Assembly: GCA_035444285.1 (NCBI GenBank)
Contig: DAOMOK010000005.1
Coordinates: 353,861-417,860 of the forward strand
Direction: 5' to 3'
Source: CAADGU01 sp035444285
GTDB taxonomy: Bacteria; Chloroflexota; Anaerolineae; Promineifilales; Promineifilaceae
Length of the DNA stretch: 64,000 nucleotides
The position numbers and the translations under genes are program-made. Shown piece by piece: positions 21,852 to 31,575 of this stretch (position 1 is its first letter; every line of letters begins with the position of its first letter). The notes under the pieces were generated by a model that was given only the letters and a program-made list of their open reading frames with translations, had not been told where the DNA came from and searched no databases.

Positions 21852-24542
21852 ATGAGCAGACAAACGAGGGTGGCTATCTGGGCGGCCTGGTTGGGCGTTT
21901 TGTGCATGGCGTTGGTGGTCGTCTGGCCGCTTTGGGGTGCGCCGCCCTATGGTGATGATATACGGCTGCATATTTACCGCATCCCGGTGGTGCAGGCATT
22001 ATGGGCGGCGGGTATTCCCTTTGCCCGGTGGGCGCCGACTCTCAATTGGGGGTATGGCTCCCCGTTGTTCAATTTTTACCCACCGTTGAGCGCCTATTTG
22101 CTTACTTTGCTATATGTGCTGGTCAATCAGCAAACGGCCGTTGCCTGGAATGTGCTGTTGGCGTTGGCGTTGTTGGGTGGGGGTATGGGCATGTTTCTGT
22201 TGGGGCGCTGGTTGTATGGCACAGCCGGGGGCATATTGGCGGCGGCCTTGTATACCTGGTCGCCGCATCTGGTTTACCAGAGTTATGCACGGGGCAGTAG
22301 TTCCAATGCACTGGCAATGACTTTTTTCCCCTGGGCAACCTGGGGGTTGTTGGCGGTGGTCAGACGGCCGTCTCCCATGACGATATTGCTGGCATCCGTT
22401 CCCATTGCCTTGCTTATGCTGTCGCATACGGCTGCCAGTTTGTTGTTTTTGGGGCCGCTCCTGGTGCTGGCGGGCACGGCCGTGTGGGCATCCCCCTCTT
22501 CTCGATGGTCGCGTCTGGGGGCGGCGCTGTTGGCGCTGTTTTTAGGGTTGTCGCTTTCCGCCTTTTCCTGGCTGCCGGCGCTGGCAGAGATTGGCAATAC
22601 CCGCTATGCCCAGGAAGCGGGCAAGGTAGCTTACCAGGATTATTTTGCCGACGCCTTCCGCTGGCCGGAGCCGACCGTCGCTGAGGCGCATAATCCTGGC
22701 CTGCCCAAAACGCCAGGGGTCGCCCAGGTTGTTTTGGGCGCAGTGGGGACGGTGTTGGCAATTGGCATATGGTGGCGCAGTCGCCGCCAGGCAGTTGGGC
22801 TGCCGGTGGGGGCCACGGCCGTTGCCGGGCTGATGGGACTGGTGGTTTTGGTATTGGCGCTGTCATGGTCTGCGCCATTGTGGGCGGCGCTGACGCCGCT
22901 GCAAAGTTTACAGTTTCCGTGGCGACTGTTGGATATTCCGGCATTTTGTCTGGCATTAGCTGGCGGTTTTATCCTGTATGAACCGTTTTTGCAGAACCGT
23001 TCTCAATGGGCAGCAGTCGCCCGGCTGCTGCTTGTGGCTGCCGGTTTAGCGGTGGCTTTTGCTCATGTGCTGCCTTACCTGTATCCGCCGCGCCTCCATG
23101 CACTGCCGGCGCGGCTCACGCTGGCGGACGCGACGGCCGTGCAGCAGCAGTTTGGCATTTATGGGCTGACCGCCTGGGGAGAGTACAGCGCCGCCACCGT
23201 CACGGATTGGCCTGCGGTGCTGCCATTTGCCAATGCCGACGAAATGATCCCGCTTTATGTAAAGGCTTTGGCGGCGCCGGCGGGGGTGACGGCCGTTTCC
23301 GGCGACCCCTGGCGAGCCGTATGGCAGGCCAATTTGCCACAGGCGGAAACGATGACGCTGGCGGTACACCATTTCCCTGGCTGGCGGGCCTGGCTGGATG
23401 GGCAGGAAGTAGTGGTGGGGGTGGATGGGGACGGCCGTATCCAACTCAACATTCCTCCCGGCAGCCATCAGGTTGAACTGGCATTCAGGCACACGCCGGT
23501 GCGCTGGCTGGCAGATGGTCTGACGGTAGCGGGTTTAATCGTTGTGGGAGGATTGTTGGTGTGGGGGCGGCGCACCCTGCGCCGAAAAGAAACGATGGCT
23601 CCCGTAGAGTCGGCTGGCAGACGATGGGTTGTCCCGCTTACGTTCATCATATTGCTCCTGTTGGGAAGCAAAATCATCTGGTTTGATCGGGCTGTTTCGG
23701 CGCTGGTGGTGCATCCGGTGAACGGCCGTGTCCCCGGCAAGACAGCGCCGGACTTTGGAAACTTCAATAACGAAGTCCGGTTAATAGCTTATGAAACCCG
23801 GTCGCCAGATACATTGGTTTTGTATTGGCAAGCGGTGGCGGCGCTGGCCCATCGTTATGCGGTGACTGTGACATTGGCCGATGCACAAGGCGCGCCGCTG
23901 CATACGGTGGTAAATGATGCGCCGGGTTACATGAGTACGGCCCACTGGCAAGCGGGTCAACTGGTGCGGGATGTGTACCACCTGCCGGTGGATCAGTACC
24001 TGGCTCCGGCAGGTTTTACCATGTGGGTGGGTTTGCAGGAGGTGGTGAGTGGCGACCCTGTTCCATTAGCTGATGCACCCGGCGTGACGGCCGTGCCGGT
24101 GGGCCGCCTGAAAGCTGCGCCGCCCCCGCTGGCTGTGCCGGAAACGCAGGGCACGATTTTTGGCGAGGCAATCCGCCTGCGCCAGGCGGCAGCGTCCGAG
24201 TATCTGACGGCGGGGGAGGCGATGGAACTGGCGCTGGTGTGGGAATCGCTGCTGCCGGTGGCCGAGGATTACACGGTTTTTGTGCATTTGTTGAACGCGG
24301 AGGGGACGTTGGTTGCCGGGCGAGATGGTCAGCCGTTAGACGGCCGTTACCCCACCTCATACTGGTCGCCTGGCGAAATTATTGCCGATGAAAGGCGCTG
24401 GCAGCCCAATGTGCCACCGGGAACATATCAACTTGAAGTTGGCTTGTATCGGCTGGAATCTGGTGAGCGACTGCCGGTTTCCGGGCTTCATTCTGAATGG
24501 GGAGATCGGGTCATTTTGGGTGAGGTAGTGATCAGGGACTAA
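21852..24542 (+). CDS. Large multi-span GT-C-like membrane protein (6-PTPS-related family)
   Basis: 896 residues. The N-terminal 570 residues contain about 12 membrane helices, with the first-loop acidic pair in GAPPYGDDIRLHIYRIPVVQ and FARWAPTLNWGYGSPLFNFY, the signature of membrane proteins labelled 6-pyruvoyl-tetrahydropterin-synthase-related (YfhO-like GT-C fold). A last membrane helix near 595-615 precedes two extracellular beta-sandwich domains (about 640-770 and 790-896). These proteins are thought to transfer sugars from lipid donors outside the membrane, but no substrate is established. It opens the surface-glycan region. At least ten ACGGCCGT copies are present. Confidence 0.8.
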   Translation: MSRQTRVAIWAAWLGVLCMALVVVWPLWGAPPYGDDIRLHIYRIPVVQALWAAGIPFARWAPTLNWGYGSPLFNFYPPLSAYLLTLLYVLVNQQTAVAWNVLLALALLGGGMGMFLLGRWLYGTAGGILAAALYTWSPHLVYQSYARGSSSNALAMTFFPWATWGLLAVVRRPSPMTILLASVPIALLMLSHTAASLLFLGPLLVLAGTAVWASPSSRWSRLGAALLALFLGLSLSAFSWLPALAEIGNTRYAQEAGKVAYQDYFADAFRWPEPTVAEAHNPGLPKTPGVAQVVLGAVGTVLAIGIWWRSRRQAVGLPVGATAVAGLMGLVVLVLALSWSAPLWAALTPLQSLQFPWRLLDIPAFCLALAGGFILYEPFLQNRSQWAAVARLLLVAAGLAVAFAHVLPYLYPPRLHALPARLTLADATAVQQQFGIYGLTAWGEYSAATVTDWPAVLPFANADEMIPLYVKALAAPAGVTAVSGDPWRAVWQANLPQAETMTLAVHHFPGWRAWLDGQEVVVGVDGDGRIQLNIPPGSHQVELAFRHTPVRWLADGLTVAGLIVVGGLLVWGRRTLRRKETMAPVESAGRRWVVPLTFIILLLLGSKIIWFDRAVSALVVHPVNGRVPGKTAPDFGNFNNEVRLIAYETRSPDTLVLYWQAVAALAHRYAVTVTLADAQGAPLHTVVNDAPGYMSTAHWQAGQLVRDVYHLPVDQYLAPAGFTMWVGLQEVVSGDPVPLADAPGVTAVPVGRLKAAPPPLAVPETQGTIFGEAIRLRQAAASEYLTAGEAMELALVWESLLPVAEDYTVFVHLLNAEGTLVAGRDGQPLDGRYPTSYWSPGEIIADERRWQPNVPPGTYQLEVGLYRLESGERLPVSGLHSEWGDRVILGEVVIRD

Positions 24543-24556
24543 AGTTTCGGGGCTGA

Positions 24557-24590
24557 GAGACATTCGATTTCTTGGAGAAATCGGATGGCT
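24557..24590. repeat. REP-like hairpin, family B
   Basis: AGACATTCGATTTC-TTGGA-GAAATCGGATGGCT, an imperfect copy 15 bases after the stop, between convergent genes. Confidence 0.8.
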
Positions 24591-24607
24591 TGTGCGGCTG
24601 TCAGGGT

Positions 24608-25474
24608 TTACCGGCGGAAGAGCCGCCAGGCCAGACCGGAGCGGCGTAGATAGACAATTTGCCCGGTGAAGTGGGCGGGTCGAAAACCAAAATGCCGCAG
24701 CACGGTGCCGGGTTCGGCGATGGCGGGCACAAAGAAGCGGTCAATGGCGTATTGGGTGAGGGGGGGCCAATACCACCAGTAAAAGAGAAGACGGGCTGAC
24801 GGCCGTAGCAGCACCAGGGGCAGCGGCGCCATCAGGCGTTTACGACCGCTGACGGCTAACATGCGCTGCATCATCTCGCGGTAGGTCATGCGCTCTTCGC
24901 CGGCAATGGCGATGGTTTGATTGACATAACGATCTGGCTGCTGCAAGATGATATGCAGGCAGCGGGCATAATCTTCCACCCACAACGGCTGCACAGGCAT
25001 ATGCCCGCCACCGGGCAGCCAGACAAAGGGCCAACTCCAGAAGGCCAGCGCCAGGAAAATCTCGGTGAAGTGGTCGTTACGGCCGTAAAGCTGGCTGGTT
25101 TGTAGGATGGTGTACGGGATACCGCTGCGGCGCACCAATTGTTCCATTTCACCTTTGGCGCGTAAGAGGGAATGCATGGCAGCCACATTTGCGCCCAGAC
25201 GGCTGGCAACGATCAGGCGCTGCACCCCGGCACGACGGCACTCATCAATGAGTTGCGCCGTGCCTTCCACGTCTACATGCTGCAAGAGCCGGTTACGCCC
25301 CCGTTTTTCGGCCCCGGCCAGGTGAACAACGGTATGGACGTCCTGTAATTGTTCACGCAGTTTGAGATGGGTAATGAGACGGCCGTCATACGGCCGTGCG
25401 TCTAGTCCTTCGCGTGTTAATCGTGCCATCAACGAACGGCCGATGAACCCGGTGGCGCCTGTTACCAAAATCAT
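24608..25474 (-). CDS. Atypical SDR, NAD(P)-binding (NmrA/NDUFA9-like)
   Basis: 288 residues with the Rossmann glycine motif VTGATGFIGRSLMARL at the N-terminus and VVHLAGAEKRGR after strand 4. Then comes RLIVASRLGAN in place of the normal catalytic Ser, and YTILQTSQLYGR, where the usual YxxxK is not seen. Such atypical extended SDRs (complex-I NDUFA9-like) often bind a dinucleotide without classic catalysis. The C-terminal third has a hydrophobic patch (LVLLRPSARLLFYWWYWPPL) that may contact membrane. Convergent with the GT-C gene and divergent from the glycosyltransferase operon. Role unknown. Confidence 0.82.
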   Translation of the reverse strand: MILVTGATGFIGRSLMARLTREGLDARPYDGRLITHLKLREQLQDVHTVVHLAGAEKRGRNRLLQHVDVEGTAQLIDECRRAGVQRLIVASRLGANVAAMHSLLRAKGEMEQLVRRSGIPYTILQTSQLYGRNDHFTEIFLALAFWSWPFVWLPGGGHMPVQPLWVEDYARCLHIILQQPDRYVNQTIAIAGEERMTYREMMQRMLAVSGRKRLMAPLPLVLLRPSARLLFYWWYWPPLTQYAIDRFFVPAIAEPGTVLRHFGFRPAHFTGQIVYLRRSGLAWRLFRR

Positions 25475-25557
25475 GTCGGTATTCTACGCTACTTCCCATT
25501 GTACGGGCGAGGCAGACGCCATGAGCCTGATATGTTTTCCAATGGACTTGCCGATAC

Positions 25558-25563
25558 TATAAT
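25558..25563 (+). promoter_or_regulatory. TATAAT box of the glycosyltransferase operon
   Basis: TATAAT ends 8 bases before ATG 25572 with no Shine-Dalgarno between. This suggests transcription begins at or next to the start codon (leaderless). The -35 region is weak. Confidence 0.5.
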
Positions 25564-25571
25564 TCCTGTTT

Positions 25572-26741
25572 ATGAGTGAAAAAGGGAAACGGCCGTTGCG
25601 TGTCTGTTATTTTGGTACCTACCGGGCAAATTATGTGCGCAACCAGGTGATGATAGAAGGGCTACGGCGAAATGGTGTACAGGTGGATGAATGTCATAGC
25701 ACTCTTTGGTATAGTGTTGAAGATCGTGTAAAACAGGCTGGCGGTGGGTGGAAAAGTCCCCGATTTTTCTGGCGCATATTCAAGGCTTATTGGCAATTAT
25801 TTCAGGCACACCGCCATACTGGCGAATACGATGTGATGCTGGTAGGTTATCCGGGACAGTTTGATGTGTACCTGGGACGGTTGCTTTCCTGGTGGCGGCG
25901 TAGGCCCATGGCGCTGGATATTCTCATGTCCCTGCACCTGATTGCTGAAGAGCGTGGGCTGGTGCAAAAAAGCCCCTTTACAGGCAAGCTCATTTTCTGG
26001 TTAGAAAAAGGGGGGTTGAAATTGCCCAATTTGCTCATTTCTGATACGCCAGAGTATCAGGAGTATTATGCTCAAAAATACCATCTTTCCTTAAAGAAGT
26101 TTCAACTTGTACCGTTGGGAGTAGATGATCGAATTTACTACCCGCGTCTAAACCTGGAGTCACCGGAGCGTGTTTTTCGAGTGATTTATTACGGTACATT
26201 TATTCCCCTACATGGGGTAGAAACCATGATTCGAGCAGCAGCGGAACTACAGGAATATCCTGACATCCGGTTTGATTTTTATGGGGATGGACAGGAACGG
26301 CCGTCCGCTGAACAATTGGCGCGTGACTTACAGCTTAAGAACGTGCATTTTTGTGGTTGGCTGAATAAAGAAGATTTGCCTGATGAAATTGCGAAGTCGC
26401 ATTTGGTTTTGGGTGTCTTTGGCACAACTAAACAGGCCCGCTGCACAATTCAAAACAAAATTTGGGAAGGAATGATGATGCAGCGACCAGTGATAACCGG
26501 TGACGCAGAAACCATCCATGAAGAATTGACTCACAAGCACCATGTCTATTTAGTGGAACGTGCTAACCCAAAAGCTTTGGCCAAGGGTATCCTGGAACTG
26601 GCGCACGATCCGGTGTTGTGTCAACATATGGTGACGGCTGCATATGAGCGTGTACAAGCCAACACTATCAACGCCATTGGGGCAAAGACAAAAAAGGTCT
26701 TACTTGGATTAAGCAAAATACATGATGAAGAAATTTCTTAG
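25572..26741 (+). CDS. GT4-like glycosyltransferase
   Basis: 389 residues with the GT-B fold. N-terminal Rossmann domain: LRVCYFGTYRANYVRNQVMI, and YDVMLVGYPGQFDVYLGRLL. C-terminal donor-binding domain: RVIYYGTFIPLHGVETMIRA, FDFYGDGQERPSAEQLA, VHFCGWLNKEDLP and KIWEGMMMQRPVITGDAETI with the conserved glutamate. Transfers a sugar from a nucleotide donor, probably in the cytoplasm for surface polysaccharide. First gene of a five-gene operon running to 31575. It overlaps the next gene by 20 bases. Confidence 0.92.
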   Translation: MSEKGKRPLRVCYFGTYRANYVRNQVMIEGLRRNGVQVDECHSTLWYSVEDRVKQAGGGWKSPRFFWRIFKAYWQLFQAHRHTGEYDVMLVGYPGQFDVYLGRLLSWWRRRPMALDILMSLHLIAEERGLVQKSPFTGKLIFWLEKGGLKLPNLLISDTPEYQEYYAQKYHLSLKKFQLVPLGVDDRIYYPRLNLESPERVFRVIYYGTFIPLHGVETMIRAAAELQEYPDIRFDFYGDGQERPSAEQLARDLQLKNVHFCGWLNKEDLPDEIAKSHLVLGVFGTTKQARCTIQNKIWEGMMMQRPVITGDAETIHEELTHKHHVYLVERANPKALAKGILELAHDPVLCQHMVTAAYERVQANTINAIGAKTKKVLLGLSKIHDEEIS

Positions 26742-27693
26742 ACGCCACCTTCCCCCCGCTGTGTGGCAAAGTGCTGAAAAAACGAAAAAGGGAATGGAAC
26801 GGCCGTTTGTTTCCACGATTCGCCGCCTGGCTTCCTTTTGTGGCTACAATATTGTTCGTAAAAACGATTACTATTCCCCTTTGCCACTGCTGGCTGATCT
26901 GAAAAGAAACAAGAGCCGTTGGAATCGTCCCAGTACCATGTCTGCGATTCGCTACGATCTAGATGCATTCAAGATGTTGTTGACAGAATTGATGGCCAGC
27001 TATTATGGTGAATTTGCGCAACTACCTGATTACCATGAAGTAGCGCAGCGTAGTTTTGGACCAGGCTACAATGAGTTGGATGCTTTAACACTCTATTTGT
27101 TGGTCCGCCACTATAAACCCCGCCAGTATATCGAGGTTGGTTCTGGCATTTCCACTTATTATTGCTCTCTGGCAGCAATGCACAACGAAATAGAAGGTCA
27201 CCCGCTGAAGATTCAGTGTGTTGAACCTTATCCGTTTGCTGAACTGTATGCCATTCCCGGTATAGAGATTTGTGTACAGGAAGTGCAAAATGTTGACTTG
27301 ACCGTATTCCAGAACTTGGAAGCCGGTGACATGTTGTTTATTGATTCCAGTCATGTCCTCAAACTGGATGGGGATGTGCCCTATCTTTTTTTAGAGGTAC
27401 TGCCAAATCTGCCTCCAGGCGTTCTTATTCACATACATGACATTCCCTTTCCCTATAACATACCTTTCCCAGCAGAACAGTGGGTGCTAGGGCGAGCCTG
27501 GCCCATGTATTGGAACGAGGCGATGGTATTACAGGCTTTTCTCTCTTTTAATTATGCTTTTCAAATTGTACTCTCGTTGCCGATGCTGCGTTATTTTGAC
27601 GAATCATTCTTGCAACAGCTTGTTCCTATTTACAAATCGGTGGTTCAGGAAGCAAACACGTTTAGCTCTATCTGGTTAAGGAAAGTTGAATAA
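26722..27693 (+). CDS. Class I SAM-dependent methyltransferase-like protein
   Basis: 323 residues. The C-terminal two thirds are a Rossmann methyltransferase: motif I IEVGSGISTYYCSLAA, an acidic second strand in QCVEPYPFAEL, and DMLFIDSSHVLKLDGDVPYL plus GVLIHIHDIPFPYNIPF, as in Methyltransf_24 proteins of glycan and cephalosporin-hydroxylase-like clusters. The first 100 residues are basic and unlike the core. It sits inside the glycosyltransferase operon, so methylation of a glycan or lipid-linked sugar is likely, but the acceptor cannot be told. Overlaps the preceding gene by 20 bases. Confidence 0.8.
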   Translation: MMKKFLRRHLPPAVWQSAEKTKKGMERPFVSTIRRLASFCGYNIVRKNDYYSPLPLLADLKRNKSRWNRPSTMSAIRYDLDAFKMLLTELMASYYGEFAQLPDYHEVAQRSFGPGYNELDALTLYLLVRHYKPRQYIEVGSGISTYYCSLAAMHNEIEGHPLKIQCVEPYPFAELYAIPGIEICVQEVQNVDLTVFQNLEAGDMLFIDSSHVLKLDGDVPYLFLEVLPNLPPGVLIHIHDIPFPYNIPFPAEQWVLGRAWPMYWNEAMVLQAFLSFNYAFQIVLSLPMLRYFDESFLQQLVPIYKSVVQEANTFSSIWLRKVE

Positions 27694-27767
27694 GCAATTG
27701 ATCCCGCTTGCGGCCACAGCTATACTTCGTTTTCACCTGTTGTCTAAGCTAAGCAAGTGAGCAAACA

Positions 27768-28943
27768 GTGACGAAAGTTTTATTTCTGGTAGGTAACCAG
27801 ATAGAAAAAGGCACATTTTGGCGCGCATCTTATTTTGCGAAAGAACTGAGCAAGTTGGATTATGAGGTAACCTATCTGGCGATTTCGCGGTCAAGTAAGA
27901 GGGGTTTTGTGCAGCGAGAGTACAAGGGGTTTACGTTGGTGGAAACCCCTGCTTTCTTGCCGTTTGCTTATGACCCCTGGAATACAATCAACCGCATGAA
28001 GTGGCTTAACGGCCGTACCTTTGACCTTATCCATACCTTTGAAAGCCGACCAGTGGTGATATTCCCCGCCCTCTACTTGAAAAAGCAGCTTGGTATCCCC
28101 CTGATTATGGATTGGTGCGACTGGTTTGGGCGCGGTGGTTCGGTGGAAGAACGATCTAATCCGTTAACGCGCGGGATTATGCGGCCGATAGAAACGTTTT
28201 TTGAGGAGACCTTCCGTACCAGAGCCGATGGCACAACGGTTATTAATCATGTTTTGCGCCAGAAAGCCATTGACCTGGGGGTGCCGGCTGAAAGTATTCT
28301 TTATCTACCAAACGGAGCTAATACTATTGATTTTCAACCAAAGGAGCTGCGCCAGGTTCGTGAAAAGCTGAGGTTGCCTCTGGATGTGCCTATTTTGGCT
28401 TACCCCGGCGTCATCTTTAAGCGAGATGCGATGTTGATGGCAGCGGCCTTTGAGCATATTCATCAAGTATGTCCATCAGCGCGGCTACTCTTGATAGGTT
28501 ATGTCAATATAGAGGTGGAGCAATTTATGCCAACGGCCGTAGAAGCGGTCATTCGCACCGGCCCAATTAGTGATTTTAACAAAGTGGTGGATTATATTGC
28601 GGCCAGCAATATTGGCTGGTTACCATTACGAAATAGTGGCGCCAACCAGGGACGTTTTCCGTTGAAGGCATTTGATTTTATGGCGGCTGGACGGCCGTTG
28701 GTCAGCACTGATGTGGCCGACCTGGGGCAGATGGTTCGTGAAAAGCGAATCGGCCTTGTTGCTCCCGATGATCCCGTCGAACTTGCCCAGACTGCACTAA
28801 AATTGATAAACGATTACCCCTTGCAGGAAGAGATGGGACGGCGTGGCCGACAGATAGTAGAGACAGAATTTGCCGGCCCCATCATAACGACTCAACTAGA
28901 CAAATACTATCAGTACATATTGCATGAGTGGAGAAAGTCATGA
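27768..28943 (+). CDS. GT4-family glycosyltransferase
   Basis: 391 residues from GTG 27768, GT-B fold: KVLFLVGNQIEKGTFWRASY (N-terminal loop), PLIMDWCDWFGRGGSVEERS in the acceptor domain, then ILAYPGVIFKRDAMLMAAAF, ARLLLIGYVNIEVEQF and PLKAFDFMAAGRPLVSTDVA, where a retaining GT4 would carry its E-x7-E motif (here in diverged form). Likely adds a hexose to a surface glycan. Third gene of the operon; its stop overlaps the epimerase start by ATGA. Confidence 0.9.
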   Translation: MTKVLFLVGNQIEKGTFWRASYFAKELSKLDYEVTYLAISRSSKRGFVQREYKGFTLVETPAFLPFAYDPWNTINRMKWLNGRTFDLIHTFESRPVVIFPALYLKKQLGIPLIMDWCDWFGRGGSVEERSNPLTRGIMRPIETFFEETFRTRADGTTVINHVLRQKAIDLGVPAESILYLPNGANTIDFQPKELRQVREKLRLPLDVPILAYPGVIFKRDAMLMAAAFEHIHQVCPSARLLLIGYVNIEVEQFMPTAVEAVIRTGPISDFNKVVDYIAASNIGWLPLRNSGANQGRFPLKAFDFMAAGRPLVSTDVADLGQMVREKRIGLVAPDDPVELAQTALKLINDYPLQEEMGRRGRQIVETEFAGPIITTQLDKYYQYILHEWRKS

Positions 28944-29974
28944 CACAGAAGAGAATTTTAGTTACAGGAGCCGGTGGGTTTATCGGCCATCATTTAGTGA
29001 AGTTTTTACAAGAGCGTGGTCATTGGGTACGCGGTGTAGATGTCAAGGGACCGGAATTTGAACCTACGACCGCCGATGAGTTTCAGTTGCTCGATTTACG
29101 TCGTTGGGAAAACGGCCTGGTGGCTACAGAAGGGGTGACAGAAGTCTATGCCCTGGCTGCCGATATGGGCGGTATGGGCTACATTCATGCCAACCACGCC
29201 CAAATTTTGCACAACAATATACTCATTAACACCCACACCCTGGAAGCTGCCCGGCAAAATGATGTGCAACGGTATCTGTATACCTCTTCGGCCTGTGTTT
29301 ATCCTGAATATCGGCAAACGGAGACGGATGTCATTCCCCTTCGAGAGGGGGATGCCTACCCTGCCCAGCCTCAAGACGCATATGGCTGGGAAAAATTGAT
29401 GACGGAACGGCTCTGTATGCATTACCGAGAAGAGTATGGTCTGGAAACGCGCGTTGTTCGTTTCCACAACATCTTTGGGCCATTGGGCACATGGGATGGT
29501 GGGCGGGAAAAAGCGCCAGCCGCCATGTGCCGCAAGGTAGCCCTGGCTAAACTGACCGGAGAATGCGAAGTGGAAATATGGGGCGATGGTGAACAGACGC
29601 GCTCTTTTTGTTACATTGATGATTGTCTGACGGGGTTGGAAAAGCTCATGGCATCTGACTTTCATGATCCGCTGAATTTGGGGCAGGATCGCATGGTGAC
29701 TATTAATGAACTGGCGGACATCGTGGCGGATATTGCTGGCATAAAAGTAGCGAAGAAGCATATTCCTGGTCCACAGGGGGTGCGCGGCCGTAACTCTGAT
29801 AACACCTTGTTACGGCAGGTATTAGGCTGGTCGCCGGGGATTTCGCTGGAAGAGGGATTACGCCAGACGTATGAATGGGTTGAAGGACAGGTGCGTCAGT
29901 CGCTGGCGTTGAAACCGGCTGAGCAAATGAGACATTCGCAGGTGTTGTCTGGGGATTATGTGGTCAGGGTTTGA
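28940..29974 (+). CDS. NAD-dependent epimerase, GDP-mannose 3,5-epimerase-like
   Basis: 344 residues from ATG 28940 (ATGA overlap). Extended SDR: ILVTGAGGFIGHHLVKFLQE, ALAADMGGMGYIHANHAQI (the MGGMG-N pattern typical of GDP-mannose 3,5-epimerase), YTSSACVYPEYR with catalytic Ser, Cys and the PEY motif, and YGWEKLMTER with YxxxK. RSFCYIDDCLTGLEKLM is the conserved sugar-nucleotide end. The plant-type enzyme makes GDP-L-galactose/gulose from GDP-mannose; here it probably supplies an unusual hexose for surface glycan. Exact product inferred. Confidence 0.85.
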   Translation: MTQKRILVTGAGGFIGHHLVKFLQERGHWVRGVDVKGPEFEPTTADEFQLLDLRRWENGLVATEGVTEVYALAADMGGMGYIHANHAQILHNNILINTHTLEAARQNDVQRYLYTSSACVYPEYRQTETDVIPLREGDAYPAQPQDAYGWEKLMTERLCMHYREEYGLETRVVRFHNIFGPLGTWDGGREKAPAAMCRKVALAKLTGECEVEIWGDGEQTRSFCYIDDCLTGLEKLMASDFHDPLNLGQDRMVTINELADIVADIAGIKVAKKHIPGPQGVRGRNSDNTLLRQVLGWSPGISLEEGLRQTYEWVEGQVRQSLALKPAEQMRHSQVLSGDYVVRV

Positions 29975-31575
29975 TGAAAGTAACAAGTGTTGACTGGCAA
30001 AAAGTGAGACAGGCACATGGCCCGGCAATTTTGCTGGGCTTTCTGTTATTTGTTGCCCTATTACTTCGTCTCATCGGCATTGGTTTTGATTTGCCTTACT
30101 TGATGCACCCGGATGAGGACGCCGTCGTCATGCCCGCTATTAACATCCTGAAGACAGGGGATTGGGCGCCCACGCGGATGGAGTATGGCACATTTCACAT
30201 TTATTTACTCACGGCCGTATTCGCTGGTGTTTTTTCGTTGGCCGCGCGGGACGGCCGTATGGCCACGGTAGACCAGTTGCCTCTCTTTGAACGGGGGACG
30301 ATTCCGGCTATTTATACTTACCCTGAATACTTCCTGGCGGCGCGGTTGGTATCGGCCGTTTTGGGGATGTTGTTTGTCCTGGTGGTGTATATGCTTGGCC
30401 GACGGTTGGGAAATCAACGGCAGGGATTAATAGCTGCTGCCATCGCCGCCTTTTTACCGGCGCTAGTGGTGAATGACCACTTTGCCACCACCGATACAGC
30501 CCTCATGTTTTGGGTTGCGCTCAGCCTTTACTTGCTGCTGCGGGTGTATGATAACTGGGAACGGGATAATTTTTGGGCATATGCCGGGGCAGGTTTTGTA
30601 TGTGGGTTAGCCGCTTCAACAAAATATAATGGCCTGGTGCTGGCCGTCCCACTGCTACTTGTGCCACTACTGCGGGTGCGCGGTCTGGATGAGTGCTTAA
30701 GTTGGCGGGTTATTGCCGGCCCATTGGCTATGCTGGTTGGTTTTTTGGCCGGAACGCCTTACGCTTTGCTCGATTTACCAAAGTTCCTCTACTGGTTTGG
30801 TTATAGTCTGCACTTATACAATGCGCCGGGCCGAGAAGTGGTGATGCCGGTGTGGTTGTGGCATGTACGTTTTCATCTGACCAATCCACATATGCCGGTG
30901 ATGATATTGGGCGTGATCGGATTGGTGTTGAGTTTTCGATATTGGGGTATGCGGCGGGCGGCCATTGTTAATAGTTTTGCCGTTGTGTTGTGGTTGGCTA
31001 TTTTGGGCCAGACTAATGCTCAATCACGGATGTGGTTGCCAGGGGCGTCGCTGTTTATTCTGTGGGCAGCGTTGGTGTTGGATATTCTTATGGGTCGGCT
31101 GGTGGTGATTTTGAACGCACGGCAAAAGAACCCCCACTGGGCCTACGCTTTGCTGCTGTTGTTGCTGCTACCTTTTTTCTACTTCGCCTTACGGTATGAT
31201 CTGAATTTCCGCCAGGGTGATGTGCGGACGCGGGCGCGGGAATGGGTAGAAGCAAATGTGCCGCCGGGCACGGCCGTTGCCGTAGATTACTTTCATCCTA
31301 ATTTAGACCCTACGGTGTGGCCGTTGACCCAGACTTTTTTTATATTTGAACATGATGCCGAGTGGTACATGGATAATGGCGTTGCATATTTAGTCTTAAA
31401 TGAAGTCTTGAATGATTTTGGGCAGCAAGCGCCTGGGGCCAACGGCCGTTACCAAACCCTGCTGCAAAACGTTTGCGAAGCTGGTCGGGTGCATGGCCCA
31501 TTTGTCGCCACCACCCAGGCCACCATCACAGTTTACCGCGTTGGCCCTTGTGAATCATCATCTGAAAGCCAGTGA
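29974..31575 (+). CDS. GT-C glycosyltransferase, PMT/ArnT-like (GT39 type)
   Basis: 533 residues with about 11-12 membrane helices. The first extracytoplasmic loop has LPYLMHPDEDAVVMPAINIL, in which the acidic pair DED is the GT-C catalytic signature, followed by a TEYGTFHIYLL-like segment (MEYGTFHIYLLTA). The soluble tail (about 415-533) is extracytoplasmic. Members transfer sugars from polyprenyl-phosphate donors to lipids or proteins. Last gene of the operon. Its TGA stop abuts the stop of the convergent CapE-like gene, so TGA and TCA together form TGATCA with no spacer. Confidence 0.85.
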   Translation: MKVTSVDWQKVRQAHGPAILLGFLLFVALLLRLIGIGFDLPYLMHPDEDAVVMPAINILKTGDWAPTRMEYGTFHIYLLTAVFAGVFSLAARDGRMATVDQLPLFERGTIPAIYTYPEYFLAARLVSAVLGMLFVLVVYMLGRRLGNQRQGLIAAAIAAFLPALVVNDHFATTDTALMFWVALSLYLLLRVYDNWERDNFWAYAGAGFVCGLAASTKYNGLVLAVPLLLVPLLRVRGLDECLSWRVIAGPLAMLVGFLAGTPYALLDLPKFLYWFGYSLHLYNAPGREVVMPVWLWHVRFHLTNPHMPVMILGVIGLVLSFRYWGMRRAAIVNSFAVVLWLAILGQTNAQSRMWLPGASLFILWAALVLDILMGRLVVILNARQKNPHWAYALLLLLLLPFFYFALRYDLNFRQGDVRTRAREWVEANVPPGTAVAVDYFHPNLDPTVWPLTQTFFIFEHDAEWYMDNGVAYLVLNEVLNDFGQQAPGANGRYQTLLQNVCEAGRVHGPFVATTQATITVYRVGPCESSSESQ